Assembly (NCBI GenBank): GCA_945870425.1
Contig: CAMBSD010000001.1
Coordinates: forward strand, 1-64,000
Length of the DNA: 64,000 bases
Direction of reading: 5' to 3'
DNA from: Chitinophaga pinensis
Lineage (GTDB): Bacteria; Bacteroidota; Bacteroidia; UKL13-3
Every line of letters begins with the position of its first letter. Position 1 is the first letter of the stretch. The translations under genes were made by a program, and so were the position numbers. Below, piece after piece: positions 26,121 through 34,873 of this stretch. The notes below the pieces were generated by a model that worked only from the letters and a program-made list of their open reading frames with translations, did not search any database and had not been told where the DNA came from.

Positions 26121-28220
26121 TTATTGAACGCTAACCCTTCCAATAATTCCCAAACTTATTTTCAAATCATAATCACTGTAAATCCTTACTACTTTGCCTC
26201 CTTGGTTTTCGGTGGCCAAAGTAGTAACCAATTTTATTTTATTCACTTTGTTTGTATTCAATGTAGCAATGCGGGCTTCATTAAAAGGTAATTCAAATTT
26301 AGAAATACCTCTTTGCACGGTTCTGCCATTGGCATCTGTAATAGAACTCATCAATAAATTATCTACTACCACTGAATCTACTGCCTTATTTGCAGTATCT
26401 AAAAACACCATATTGATTTTGGTTCCAAATGGAAATCCATTGTCAACCCTAGCCATAATAGAGGCTTGCTTGAAATTGTTGAACACATCCAATCCAAATT
26501 CAAAAGTGTCTACCAAGGTTAAATTATTTGCATAAAATCCAGCAGGCAAATCCATTGACATATTTACACTCAAAGCCGATTTAGAACTAATGTATTGTGT
26601 TTCGCTAGGTGAATGCCCAACATTGGTTAATACATTTCCAGAACATGTTATTTTATTTGGTGCCAAGGCAACAAAATCAACTATTTTAGAGTTCGTTTTA
26701 TCAACGACTTGGGTGGTTTTCCTTGTTTCACTTGAAGTACCTATATCTATAACTTGTGGGTAAGCCAACTCAAATGAAGGCATTTGCATAGGTTGTGTTT
26801 TTTTAGAATTACTATTACTACCTATAAAATCATAATTAAACTTTATTGGCACACCAATAGATGAATAAATATCTAAGGCCAATTTAGGATCATCTAATTT
26901 CAAACCTTCCGAAATTTTATCAAAGAAAGAAATATCAATTGGCTGTATACTATCACCTGCTACTTTTATATCACCAAAGTAACCTTCAGCGTAATCAACT
27001 GAAATACCCGATGTTAAAACCTGTAAATCCACATAGTTTGAAGAATCAAAATTTTCAATGTTATTAGAGGGTAGTAATTTAATGGTATAAGCTATTGGTA
27101 AATTATTGTATGGTTTTAAGGTATTTCTGGTTAAATCAAATTGCACCCCACTTATATCTATGGAATCAAGAATAGAATTATTTGGCCCAGTTGTAGGAAT
27201 GGAAATATTTTGTGATGGAAAAGTATTACCATTCTTTGTAGCATTAGGAAATGAAATGGAGAGTTGAATATCGGTACTAACTGTAGATTTAGCGACAAAT
27301 CTCAAACTTCCATTAGTTATTTTCAACTTCCTTATTTGCTGAGTTAGGTCACTTGTAGTCAAATCCAGATAAGTACTTTGGCTTGTGACGTCCTGAGAGG
27401 GAAAAACAGCAAATCCAGAAATGGCTTTCAATTGACGTCCAAACATAGTAATTATAATAGAGTCATTAGAATTAATGAAAACAGGTGTGACACTTGAAGC
27501 AGAGTTATAAATAGGCATGGTATATCCCATGTCACTGCTTATTTGCTTATTGTTGATTTGAATTGAATCAGATTTTACAGTGCCTTTTAAAATATTCAAA
27601 AAGTTAAATGTACCTAATAAAGTTTGAGTAGGAGTTAGATTGTACAAATTCAATCTAATTTGATTGATGTTAACAGGAAGCTTATTGGTAATGCTTAAAA
27701 CCAACCAACCTTTAGAAAATTTGATAGAGCTAAACTCACTAATAGAACCAAACGAGGTAACATTGCTAATATTTTCATTAACAGCAGGGAATACATTGGT
27801 GGTATTTTCTATCAAATTGAAATTTGCTTTAACAGCAGGACTAAAGCCTTGCGACAATTCACCTAAGGTCAGCTGCTTTCGAGTGGTCACATCATCAATA
27901 GAAATTTCTCCTATTGACTTATAAATGGAGGTACCGGATTGTTGGTCCAACTTAAACAAATCGCCTAAGTTGTAATTAATAATACTGTCTTCTCTTATAG
28001 TAAATCTGATTAAACCATCATTATCTGTTTTGATATTTTCAGGATTATTTTTGGTTAAATCCTTGATGCCTAGCGTAGCATTAACGAGTGGTATACCAAA
28101 TTCGGGGTTAGGGGTATATCCATTGAATTTATTAAAATCAAGGTTGTCTTTCTTACAAGCAAAAATGAAACAAGTAAAAGAGAAACACGCAAACCAAAGT
28201 ATATTTTTTTTAATTTTCAT
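26121..28220 (-). CDS. Large lipoprotein, partner of the DUF5723/OmpA protein
   Basis: 699 residues. The N-terminus MKIKKNILWFACFSFTCFIF, then ACKKD, is a lipoprotein signal with the acylated Cys at about 22. The rest is beta-rich, exported, with no enzyme motif. The opening (YTPNPEFGIPLVNATLGIKD) is typical of a Bacteroidota lipoprotein family found next to DUF5723 outer-membrane barrels. The barrel gene follows after 31 nt, so the two are probably one transcript and one complex. Function unknown; gliding, adhesion or envelope organisation would be guesses. Confidence 0.75.
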   Translation of the reverse strand: MKIKKNILWFACFSFTCFIFACKKDNLDFNKFNGYTPNPEFGIPLVNATLGIKDLTKNNPENIKTDNDGLIRFTIREDSIINYNLGDLFKLDQQSGTSIYKSIGEISIDDVTTRKQLTLGELSQGFSPAVKANFNLIENTTNVFPAVNENISNVTSFGSISEFSSIKFSKGWLVLSITNKLPVNINQIRLNLYNLTPTQTLLGTFNFLNILKGTVKSDSIQINNKQISSDMGYTMPIYNSASSVTPVFINSNDSIIITMFGRQLKAISGFAVFPSQDVTSQSTYLDLTTSDLTQQIRKLKITNGSLRFVAKSTVSTDIQLSISFPNATKNGNTFPSQNISIPTTGPNNSILDSIDISGVQFDLTRNTLKPYNNLPIAYTIKLLPSNNIENFDSSNYVDLQVLTSGISVDYAEGYFGDIKVAGDSIQPIDISFFDKISEGLKLDDPKLALDIYSSIGVPIKFNYDFIGSNSNSKKTQPMQMPSFELAYPQVIDIGTSSETRKTTQVVDKTNSKIVDFVALAPNKITCSGNVLTNVGHSPSETQYISSKSALSVNMSMDLPAGFYANNLTLVDTFEFGLDVFNNFKQASIMARVDNGFPFGTKINMVFLDTANKAVDSVVVDNLLMSSITDANGRTVQRGISKFELPFNEARIATLNTNKVNKIKLVTTLATENQGGKVVRIYSDYDLKISLGIIGRVSVQ

Positions 28221-28293
28221 GACATTAAAAATTAGGGTTACAATATACGAAGCTAAATTAATTAATTAACTATTTTTCTTGAGATTACATAAA

Positions 28294-28330
28294 AAAGCCC
28301 TTACATTTCATGTTTGAAAATAAGGGCTTT
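28294..28330 (-). terminator. Intrinsic terminator of the acyl-CoA dehydrogenase gene
   Basis: TAAGGGCTTT (28321-28330) pairs with AAAGCCCTTA (28294-28303), with a second inner stem (TTTCA/TGAAA) in the loop. Read on the minus strand the T-run follows the stem (plus-strand A-run at 28291-28296). It lies about 70 nt after the stop at 28399. Confidence 0.85.
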
Positions 28331-28398
28331 GAGATTTATTTAACTCTATTTATTGATGAATTGACCAATAAAATTGGTGTTATAAATATAAGAAGATA

Positions 28399-29538
28399 TT
28401 ATCTCAATATTTCTCTTGAAATAACAATACGTTGTACTTCACTTGTACCTTCATAAATTTGGGTAATTTTGGCATCACGCATCAATCGCTCTACATGGTA
28501 TTCTTTCACAAAACCATATCCACCATGGATTTGCACTGCCTCAACAGTTGTGCGCATAGCCACTTCAGAAGAGAAAACCTTTGCCATAGAACTTGCCATA
28601 GCATAATCTAGATGATTGTCCTTAAGCCAAGCAGCTTTTAAGCAAAATAAGCGCGCTGCTTCAATTTCTGTAGCCATATCAGCCAATTTAAATTGAATGG
28701 CTTGGTGATGCATAATTTCTTTACCGAATGCTTTTCGTTGTTTCGAATAAGCCAAAGACAACTCATAAGCACCGCTTGCTATTCCCAGTGCTTGCGCAGC
28801 AATACCTATACGTCCACCTGTAAGAGTTTTCATAGCGAACTTAAATCCAAAACCATCTTCGCCAATTCTATTTTCTTTAGGCACCTTTACGTCAGTAAAC
28901 ATGATTGAATGTGTATCGCTACCTCTGATGCCTAATTTGTTTTCTTTATTTCCAACAGTTACTCCAGGAGAATCCTTTTCAACGATGAAAGCATTGATAC
29001 CCTTATGTCCTTTATCTACATGGGTTTGGGCAATAACGATATAGTACTTTGCGGTATTCCCATTGGTAATCCAGTTTTTTGTTCCGTTCAAAAGGTAATA
29101 ATCTCCTTTGTCTTCAGCCGTTGTTCTTTGGCTTGTAGCATCGCTACCTGCCTCTGGCTCTGATAATAAGAAAGCGCCCCAGCATTGACCCGAAGCCATT
29201 GGAACCAAATATTTTTGTTTTTGATCTTCGTTAGCAAAGGTTTCTAAACCCCAGCAAACCAAACTATTGTTAACTGAAACAACTACCGAAGTAGAAGCAT
29301 CTACTTTTGATAATTCTTCCATGGCCAGCACATAGCTAACTGAATCCATGCCGCTTCCGCCATATTTTGGGTCAACCATCATACCTAAGAACCCTAATTC
29401 ACCCAATTTTTTCACTTGTTCCATGGGGAATTTTTGGTGCTCATCGCGCTCTATTACACCGGGTAATAATTCAGTTTGAGCAAAATCTCTAGCAGCTTGC
29501 TGCACATTTAATTGTTCTTCTGTAAGTTGGAAATTCAT
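28399..29538 (-). CDS. Acyl-CoA dehydrogenase (short-chain, Bcd-like)
   Basis: 379 residues, normal for a single-domain FAD acyl-CoA dehydrogenase. It oxidises acyl-CoA to the trans-2-enoyl form and passes electrons to ETF. Seen: the N-terminal helical domain starting FQLTEEQLNVQQAARDFA, the FAD-contact stretches LLSEPEAGSDA and YLLNGTKNWITN, GGRIGIAAQALG, and QIHGGYGFVKEY. The catalytic base Glu is at about 363 in IYEGTSEVQR, the position used by short- and medium-chain enzymes. Stands alone with its own terminator; likely beta-oxidation or amino-acid breakdown. Confidence 0.93.
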   Translation of the reverse strand: MNFQLTEEQLNVQQAARDFAQTELLPGVIERDEHQKFPMEQVKKLGELGFLGMMVDPKYGGSGMDSVSYVLAMEELSKVDASTSVVVSVNNSLVCWGLETFANEDQKQKYLVPMASGQCWGAFLLSEPEAGSDATSQRTTAEDKGDYYLLNGTKNWITNGNTAKYYIVIAQTHVDKGHKGINAFIVEKDSPGVTVGNKENKLGIRGSDTHSIMFTDVKVPKENRIGEDGFGFKFAMKTLTGGRIGIAAQALGIASGAYELSLAYSKQRKAFGKEIMHHQAIQFKLADMATEIEAARLFCLKAAWLKDNHLDYAMASSMAKVFSSEVAMRTTVEAVQIHGGYGFVKEYHVERLMRDAKITQIYEGTSEVQRIVISREILR

Positions 29539-29864
29539 AACTTGGATATTATAATGCGAATATATTTTTTAATGAATATAAAACAATGACAACTGACTAA
29601 AGTTTGTTGGTAGCGAAAATTTCGAGCAATAAATACTGACAAGAAGTATGTTAGAGAGTTGACACAGTATATAAACGAAGCGATTAAATATATTGAAAGG
29701 TAAATTATTCTGATTGGGAAGGCGCTAATATCGTGTTTTAAAAAGAATTAAAATTGAAATGTCGGAGACTGAAGCCAGAAAAAATTAAACTCAGCAAATT
29801 ATCTTTAAACAATGCTATTAAAAAACTATGATAATTATTTGAAAAGCAAACTTGTTTAAATCAC
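29539..29864. other. 326-nt gap without a recognisable gene
   Basis: AT-rich stretch between the acyl-CoA dehydrogenase start and the pntB stop. A short plus-strand open stretch near 29640 (reading KKYVRELTQYINEAIKYIER) looks protein-like but has no start signal and stops quickly. It could be a relic. Otherwise nothing is supported beyond the promoter region of the dehydrogenase gene. Confidence 0.4.
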
Positions 29865-31280
29865 CTACCCCAAAGCCTTAATTTCACTTACCAATTGGGT
29901 AAGGGCTTTTTTGGCATCACCAAATAACATGCTGGTTTTAGGTTTGTAGAACAATTCGTTTTCAATACCCGCGTATCCTGCTTTCATGCTTCGTTTGTTT
30001 ACAATCACATTGGTAGCATTTTCTACATCCAATATTGGCATACCATAAATAGGTGAATTAGGGTCGGTTTTAGCAGCAGGGTTCACAACGTCATTAGCCC
30101 CTACAACCAATACCACATCAGTAGTGGCAAATTCAGGATTCACTTCTTCCATCTCCACCAATTTATCATAGCTTACATTACTTTCAGCAAGCAATACATT
30201 CATATGGCCAGGCATACGACCTGCTACAGGGTGAATGGCATATTTAACCTCTACTCCTTCGCTTTCAAGCAATAATTCCAAATCGTGAACAATATGCTGT
30301 GCTTGGGCTACAGCCAGTCCATAACCAGGAACGATGATTACTTTTTTAGCATATTTCATCAAAATAGCGGCATCGCTGGCTGTAACTTCTTTGATACTTC
30401 CTGCAAAAGAAGAAGAAGTAGCAGCCTCTCCAGTTGAGCCTCCACCAAAGTTACCTATTAATACATTTACCAATGAACGGTTCATGGCTTTGCACATCAC
30501 AATGGTTAGCAAGGTACCTGCAGAACCTACTAGAATACCACCTACCAACATTACTTTATTGTCATATAAGAAACCACCGCAAGCCGCAGCCACACCTGTA
30601 AATGAGTTGAGCAAAGAAATTACAACAGGCATATCAGCACCACCAATAGGCAATACGAATAGGATTCCATAAAGCAATGACAAGATAAATACGATATAGA
30701 ACAACTCAATGGTATAAGTTCCATCTCCAAAAATCATCATACCTGAAAGAACAAGGATTACTGCCAACAAACCAATATTAATAAGCTGTTGCATGCCCAA
30801 TGATTTGTCTTTTACATTTCCGCTCAATTTACCCCAAGCGATGATACTACCTGCAAAGGAAACCGAACCAATTATCAGACCCAATACAATGGTTAGCAAA
30901 TGACCAGGAGCTACTAAAGACAGGTCTGTATCGCTTAAGTGTCTGAACTCAATAACGGAAATAAGCATGGCACAAGCGCCACCCATACCGTTGAACAAAC
31001 TCACCATTTCAGGCATGGCTGTCATTTGCACTTTTTTGGCCACTATCCAACCGATGATAGTACCTACGATAAGTGCACCAAAAATGAAACCTAGGTTGTG
31101 CAAATGCTCACCCGTTTCTGTGGTGTAAAGAAAAATGGTTCCGAAAATGGCAAGCACCATACCGAATGCTGCAATTAAATTTCCCTGACGAGCTGTAGCA
31201 GGGTTTCCTAAAAATTTTAATCCTCCGATAAATGTTACCGAAGCTATTAAATAAATAATTTGTAATATGTGTTGTTGCAT
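29865..31280 (-). CDS. pntB: NAD(P) transhydrogenase subunit beta
   Basis: 471 residues. Part of the inner-membrane pump that uses the proton gradient to reduce NADP+ with NADH. About eight to nine membrane helices (about 1-270) are followed by the NADP(H)-binding domain III (about 300-471), with IIVPGYGLAVAQAQH, HPVAGRMPGHMNVLLAE, VLVVGANDVVNPAA and FGDAKKAL. It is the last gene of the pnt operon, separated by 102 nt from the alpha-2 subunit gene. The intervening DNA has T/G-rich near-repeats (TTGGATTGT) but no clear regulatory element. Confidence 0.95.
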   Translation of the reverse strand: MQQHILQIIYLIASVTFIGGLKFLGNPATARQGNLIAAFGMVLAIFGTIFLYTTETGEHLHNLGFIFGALIVGTIIGWIVAKKVQMTAMPEMVSLFNGMGGACAMLISVIEFRHLSDTDLSLVAPGHLLTIVLGLIIGSVSFAGSIIAWGKLSGNVKDKSLGMQQLINIGLLAVILVLSGMMIFGDGTYTIELFYIVFILSLLYGILFVLPIGGADMPVVISLLNSFTGVAAACGGFLYDNKVMLVGGILVGSAGTLLTIVMCKAMNRSLVNVLIGNFGGGSTGEAATSSSFAGSIKEVTASDAAILMKYAKKVIIVPGYGLAVAQAQHIVHDLELLLESEGVEVKYAIHPVAGRMPGHMNVLLAESNVSYDKLVEMEEVNPEFATTDVVLVVGANDVVNPAAKTDPNSPIYGMPILDVENATNVIVNKRSMKAGYAGIENELFYKPKTSMLFGDAKKALTQLVSEIKALG

Positions 31281-31382
31281 GTTTGCTTTTGTTGGATTGT
31301 TATTATTGTTGGATTGTCATATTGTTTGATCTATTGCTTAAAGACTTAATTCTAAAAACAACTTAACAGCTAAACCAATCAA

Positions 31383-31676
31383 CTATTTTTTCTTTTTAAA
31401 CATCTCGAGCATTCTATCCGTTACCACAAAACCCCCTACTACATTCAAGGTTCCTAATACCACAGCCAAAAAGCCCAAAATTAATGATACCATTTGAGTA
31501 GCTTGTCCCATTACTATAATAGACCCAATGATAACCACACCATGAATGGCATTTGCTCCACTCATAAGGGGTGTATGCAATACAGATGGCACATGACCTA
31601 TTAGTTCAATACCAACAAATACCATCAAAATAATGAGGTAAAACATTTCGATGTGTTGTGTTATAAATTCAAGCAT
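31383..31676 (-). CDS. pntAB: NAD(P) transhydrogenase subunit alpha part 2
   Basis: 97 residues with three hydrophobic segments, the membrane part of the alpha subunit encoded separately, as in many bacteria with three-gene transhydrogenases. Features: GVELIGHVPSVLHTPLMSGA, then NAIHGVVIIG, the conserved loop next to the second helix, and a basic end (MFKKKK). The HepT toxin gene of the inserted MntA/HepT pair ends 6 nt before its start, so this subunit depends on read-through of the toxin-antitoxin pair or on a promoter inside it. Confidence 0.93.
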   Translation of the reverse strand: MLEFITQHIEMFYLIILMVFVGIELIGHVPSVLHTPLMSGANAIHGVVIIGSIIVMGQATQMVSLILGFLAVVLGTLNVVGGFVVTDRMLEMFKKKK

Positions 31677-31682
31677 AATTTT

Positions 31683-32021
31683 TTAGTTATTTGAGTTATA
31701 AATATTATTCATTTGTTCTTGTAAAACTGGAATTTCTTTTTCTAAAATTTCCCAAAGCAATGGAAAATCTATTATGTTATAATCGTGCACTAGTATGTGA
31801 CGAGTTCCTGCTATTTGTTTCCATTTAACATCGTTATATTTTTCTTTGGTTTCAGGGTTAATTTTTATACAAGCTTCACCAATTATTTCAACAAGTTTAA
31901 CCAACGCCCATTTTGCTGCTAAATCGCTTACAAAAGCATCATAATTTAGCTTTACTTTTATCTTGCTAATTTGTTCTATTGCATCTATAATATGGCCTAC
32001 TCTTTCTTTATCTTTATCCAT
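31683..32021 (-). CDS. hepT: HepT-like HEPN ribonuclease toxin (DUF86)
   Basis: 112 residues with the HEPN active-site motif R-x4-H-x-Y in RHILVHDY (about residues 75-82). HepT toxins cut RNA and are silenced by the partner nucleotidyltransferase MntA, which AMPylates the Tyr of that motif. The start overlaps the mntA stop by 8 nt, the standard arrangement. The pair lies between pntA (alpha 1) and pntAB (alpha 2), in the same direction, with gaps of only 5 and 6 nt to the pnt genes. Confidence 0.88.
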   Translation of the reverse strand: MDKDKERVGHIIDAIEQISKIKVKLNYDAFVSDLAAKWALVKLVEIIGEACIKINPETKEKYNDVKWKQIAGTRHILVHDYNIIDFPLLWEILEKEIPVLQEQMNNIYNSNN

Positions 32022-32310
32022 TTTTTTGAAACACTAACTGCTTGTCTTTTTCAATGTATGGTTTTAATCTTTGCGATAAACCGCCAACAGAAACCAAATC
32101 AATTTTCACTCCAATCGTTTCTTCTAAATCCAATTTCATATCTACAAAATCGAATAATGAAATCTTACTTGAGTAATCAATATCTACTAATATATCAATA
32201 TCATTATAATTAGGTTCATCTCTGGCAAATGAGCCAAAAATATAAACCTTGTTTACTGGTTTATTAATAAAATATTTTTTTATAGTTGATATAATTTCAA
32301 ATCTATTCAT
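32014..32310 (-). CDS. mntA: MntA-like nucleotidyltransferase antitoxin
   Basis: 98 residues, minimal nucleotidyltransferase. The signature GS..........DxD is present as GSFARDEPNYNDIDILVD (about 26-43), with a further Asp in GVKIDLVS, the third catalytic carboxylate. It is expected to AMPylate and silence the HepT toxin encoded next. The start is 5 nt after the pntA stop. Such pairs are often mobile or horizontally acquired; here it interrupts a metabolic operon without breaking any gene. Confidence 0.88.
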   Translation of the reverse strand: MNRFEIISTIKKYFINKPVNKVYIFGSFARDEPNYNDIDILVDIDYSSKISLFDFVDMKLDLEETIGVKIDLVSVGGLSQRLKPYIEKDKQLVFQKNG

Positions 32311-32315
32311 TCGTA

Positions 32316-33419
32316 TTATTTCAAAATCTTACCTTCATGAGTAATTAGCGTTCCTTTGGTAATTTCTTCTTCCATTTCCCATTTAAAGCCATCTTTTGTT
32401 GCCAATAAAGCTAATAAATTCTGAATGTTTTTGGCATATAATTCACTTGCATTTTGAGGTAATGTACTTGGCAAATTGCTTTGTCCAACTAAAGTAACTC
32501 CATGTTTAACCACCACTTTATCTAACTCACTTAATTCACAATTTCCTCCTTGCTCAACAGCCATATCCACTATTACAGAGCCTAGTTTCATTTGCTTCAC
32601 TTGTTCTTCAGTAATCAATACAGGGGCTTTTTTACCCATTACCAAAGCCGTAGTTATTACTAAATCCGCTTGAAATAGGCTTTTATTAACCGCTTCTTTT
32701 TGTTTTTGTAAATAATCAGCAGAAACCTCTTTGGCATATCCGCCTTCTACTTTGGCGGCTTCAGCATCTTTCACTTCAATGTATTTTCCACCCAATGATT
32801 CCACTTGTTCTTTGGTTTCAGGGCGAACGTCTGTTACTTCTACAATGGCACCAAGTCTTTTGGCTGTAGCTACTGCCTGTAAACCCGCTACACCAGCACC
32901 GTAAATCAACACGCGGCTTGGGGCAATGGTTCCAGCGCTTGTCATCAACAATGGAAATATTTTAGCCATATGGTTTGATCCTAAAACTACTGCCTTATAT
33001 CCTGCTAAATTATTCTGAGAACTCAAAGCATCCATGTTTTGCGCACGGCTTATACGTGGTATGGCATCCATACTGATGGCGCTCACCCCTTGCTCGGCTA
33101 ATTTGGCTGTCAAATCAGGATTAAAAGCATGGTATAAATATGATATGGTAATCGTACCCTTTTTCATCAATGAAATTTCATCCATGCTTGGGGCATTTAC
33201 TTTCAATACAATTACGGCATTACTAATCAACGCATTTTTATCAGATGACAATTCGCAACCCGCATTTTTGTAAGCTTCATCACTAAAATTTGAAGCATAT
33301 CCTGCATTATTTTCAATACTAACTTCATAGCCAAGTTTAATTAATGCTTGAGCAACTGTAGGAGAAAGAGCCACACGATTCTCGTTGGCTTTGGTTTCTT
33401 TGATAACAACTATCTTCAC
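32316..33419 (-). CDS. pntA: NAD(P) transhydrogenase subunit alpha part 1
   Basis: 367 residues, the soluble NAD(H)-binding domain I of transhydrogenase, related to alanine dehydrogenase. Seen: the start MKIVVIKETKANENRVALSP, the dehydrogenase motif VLIYGAGVAGLQAVATAKRL followed by DVRPETKEQVESLGGK, and VIVDMAVEQGGNCEL. It is the first gene of the operon. The usual next gene (pntAB) is displaced by the MntA/HepT pair. A TACTTTAG element at about 33445-33452 (minus) is a weak -7 candidate. Confidence 0.95.
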   Translation of the reverse strand: MKIVVIKETKANENRVALSPTVAQALIKLGYEVSIENNAGYASNFSDEAYKNAGCELSSDKNALISNAVIVLKVNAPSMDEISLMKKGTITISYLYHAFNPDLTAKLAEQGVSAISMDAIPRISRAQNMDALSSQNNLAGYKAVVLGSNHMAKIFPLLMTSAGTIAPSRVLIYGAGVAGLQAVATAKRLGAIVEVTDVRPETKEQVESLGGKYIEVKDAEAAKVEGGYAKEVSADYLQKQKEAVNKSLFQADLVITTALVMGKKAPVLITEEQVKQMKLGSVIVDMAVEQGGNCELSELDKVVVKHGVTLVGQSNLPSTLPQNASELYAKNIQNLLALLATKDGFKWEMEEEITKGTLITHEGKILK

Positions 33420-33606
33420 TTTATGTGGGTTATTAAATATCTGCTAAAGTAAATTTTTTTTTTATTGCGCAATTATTTTTGACAAAAAACATATTTGAAA
33501 CAGCTCTAAAACAGAAAATTGAAAGGATAATACTAGGGACAAAAACATTTTTTATTTCGAAATATTTCTCCTTACTTTGAATATCAATTAACTAACACAT
33601 ACTTTT

Positions 33607-34383
33607 ATGAAAACCCTGAACAATGTTTTAAAACCCATATTTATTGTGGCCATCATTCTGACAATTGGATTCTCAGGATGCAAAAAGAATTGGTTTAATT
33701 TTGAAGAAAACTCAGGTGGAAAGGGAAGTGGAGGTAGCACCAATACGGGTAATATCATTTATGCTAAGGGTACTATAGTTAATTTCGAATGCGGCAAAAG
33801 CATTTACAATGATGGCAACAATTTGTGGATCAAATTGGATGATGGTCAAATGTTACAACCATGTGAGCAAACCTTTAAAACCACTGCTACCATTGTGTTA
33901 CATGATGGAGATAAAGTTGAACTGAAATACCACAAATATGCAGGTAGCATCACAGGATTTGAGTTTTATTGCAAAATAGCCAACTTCAACTACACAAGAG
34001 CAAGTATTGATTATATTGGAACAATTGGCACAAGGACCACCACTAGTTGCCCTAATGTAATCATGGCAAAAGATTATGACAAACAAACTAGCGCTAGTGC
34101 AAATATGTTAGATGCTAAACTTGTGGGCATGGAGTTGCAGCTAAACATTGGTTATAGTGGATGTTCTAAAAACCCAAAACGATTTGGAATGATTGCTAAA
34201 TTATTACCAACCGCTGGACCTTTGCCAGTGTATGAAATAAAATTGATAGACAATGCACCTGAAATGTGTATGGCTGCATTTACAGATAATGTATGCTATG
34301 ATTTGTCGGCACTTAAAAATCTAAGCAATAGCAGTAAAATAAGTGTTGTTATAAAAGGCACAAACACTCAGTTTTCATTGTAG
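33607..34383 (+). CDS. Lipoprotein of unknown function
   Basis: 258 residues. Lipoprotein signal with IILTIGFSGC as the lipobox (Cys at about 25), then a Gly/Ser linker (GGKGSGGSTNTG). The mature part has many Cys (for example NFECGKS, MLQPCEQTF, TTSCPNV, YSGCSKN, MCMAAF, NVCYDL), which suggests disulphides in an exported domain. No family is recognised. It stands alone at the left edge of the accessory island, convergent with the truncated DUF4159 copy. Confidence 0.7.
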   Translation: MKTLNNVLKPIFIVAIILTIGFSGCKKNWFNFEENSGGKGSGGSTNTGNIIYAKGTIVNFECGKSIYNDGNNLWIKLDDGQMLQPCEQTFKTTATIVLHDGDKVELKYHKYAGSITGFEFYCKIANFNYTRASIDYIGTIGTRTTTSCPNVIMAKDYDKQTSASANMLDAKLVGMELQLNIGYSGCSKNPKRFGMIAKLLPTAGPLPVYEIKLIDNAPEMCMAAFTDNVCYDLSALKNLSNSSKISVVIKGTNTQFSL

Positions 34384-34391
34384 TAATTTAT

Positions 34392-34429
34392 AGTATGTGT
34401 TTGTTAAAATCAATTAGCAAACACATACT
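34392..34429. other. Hairpin at the island's left junction
   Basis: AGTATGTGTTTG (34392-34403) and CAAACACATACT (34418-34429) are perfect complements. The right arm belongs to the duplicated DUF4159 gene end (codons of QYVFAN), so the left arm is in effect a short inverted copy of that end. It could terminate the lipoprotein gene, or mark the recombination junction. Confidence 0.6.
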
Positions 34430-34616
34430 GCAAAATATTTGCGCCCATTTTTAGTGCTTGTTGACGAATGTTTTCAGGGTCATTGTAGATATCTTGGTCT
34501 TCCCATCCGTTTCCTAAATCGCACTCATAAGTATAAAAGCAAACCAATCTGCCTTTGTACATTAATCCGAAGCCTTGTGCGGGTTTTCCATCATGCTCAT
34601 ATACCTTGGGTAAGCC
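34410..34616 (-). pseudogene. Duplicated 3' fragment of the DUF4159 gene
   Basis: Encodes 68 residues plus stop, matching residues 152-219 of the intact DUF4159 protein at 39133-39792 (GKPAQGFGL, YKGRLVCFYTYECDLGNGWE, NILQYVFAN). The two DNA copies align without indels at a fixed offset of 4723 bp; differences are scattered and mostly silent. Upstream of 34616 the similarity stops abruptly next to a REP-like hairpin, and the open frame that continues beyond it is unrelated. There is no proper start, so this is a gene fragment. With the intact gene it forms a direct repeat enclosing the island. Confidence 0.85.
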
Positions 34617-34620
34617 ACTG

Positions 34621-34663
34621 TTCGGAGTCTTGTGTGCTGGGCAATAGCGTAGCTGACTCCGAA
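34621..34663. repeat. REP-like hairpin at the gene breakpoint
   Basis: TTCGGAGTC (34621-34629) and GACTCCGAA (34655-34663) are perfect inverted repeats around a GC-richer middle containing GCAATAGCGTAGC. It lies 5 nt from the point where the DUF4159 fragment loses similarity. Composition is unlike the surrounding AT-rich DNA. Confidence 0.6.
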
Positions 34664-34710
34664 TAAATAAATGAAAAATGAGTTTGCAACTCATCTATTC
34701 TTATAGGTTT

Positions 34711-34824
34711 CCACCAACAACATTTAACCCCAAGCCCATAAACCACCCCACCACCAAACACCACACAAAAACGAATATTCATACCCATTTTATGGCAATA
34801 TAAACAGAAATATAACTTGCTTTT
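34711..34824 (+). promoter_or_regulatory. Conserved upstream region, copy 1 of 3
   Basis: About 115 nt shared with 36449-36564 and 37336-37448. Landmarks in order are CCACCAACAACATTTAACCCC, a C/A-rich stretch (CCACCCCACCACC), ACAAAAACGAATA, and the end AAATATAACTTGCTTTT. The last element looks like a core promoter, about 50 nt before the lipoprotein start at 34874. Confidence 0.6.
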
Positions 34825-34873
34825 GTACAAGTAATTCCCGAACCTTTGTTAAAACTAAAATTAAACCTTCATT

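Noticed and set aside
29640-29700. Short protein-like stretch in the gap before pntB, perhaps a relic of a mobile gene
   Set aside because: Only about 20 codons, no start, no recognisable family.
31281-31382. Near-repeats of TTGGATTGT between pntB and pntAB as operators
   Set aside because: Irregular, T-rich and without symmetry; not enough to call a site.
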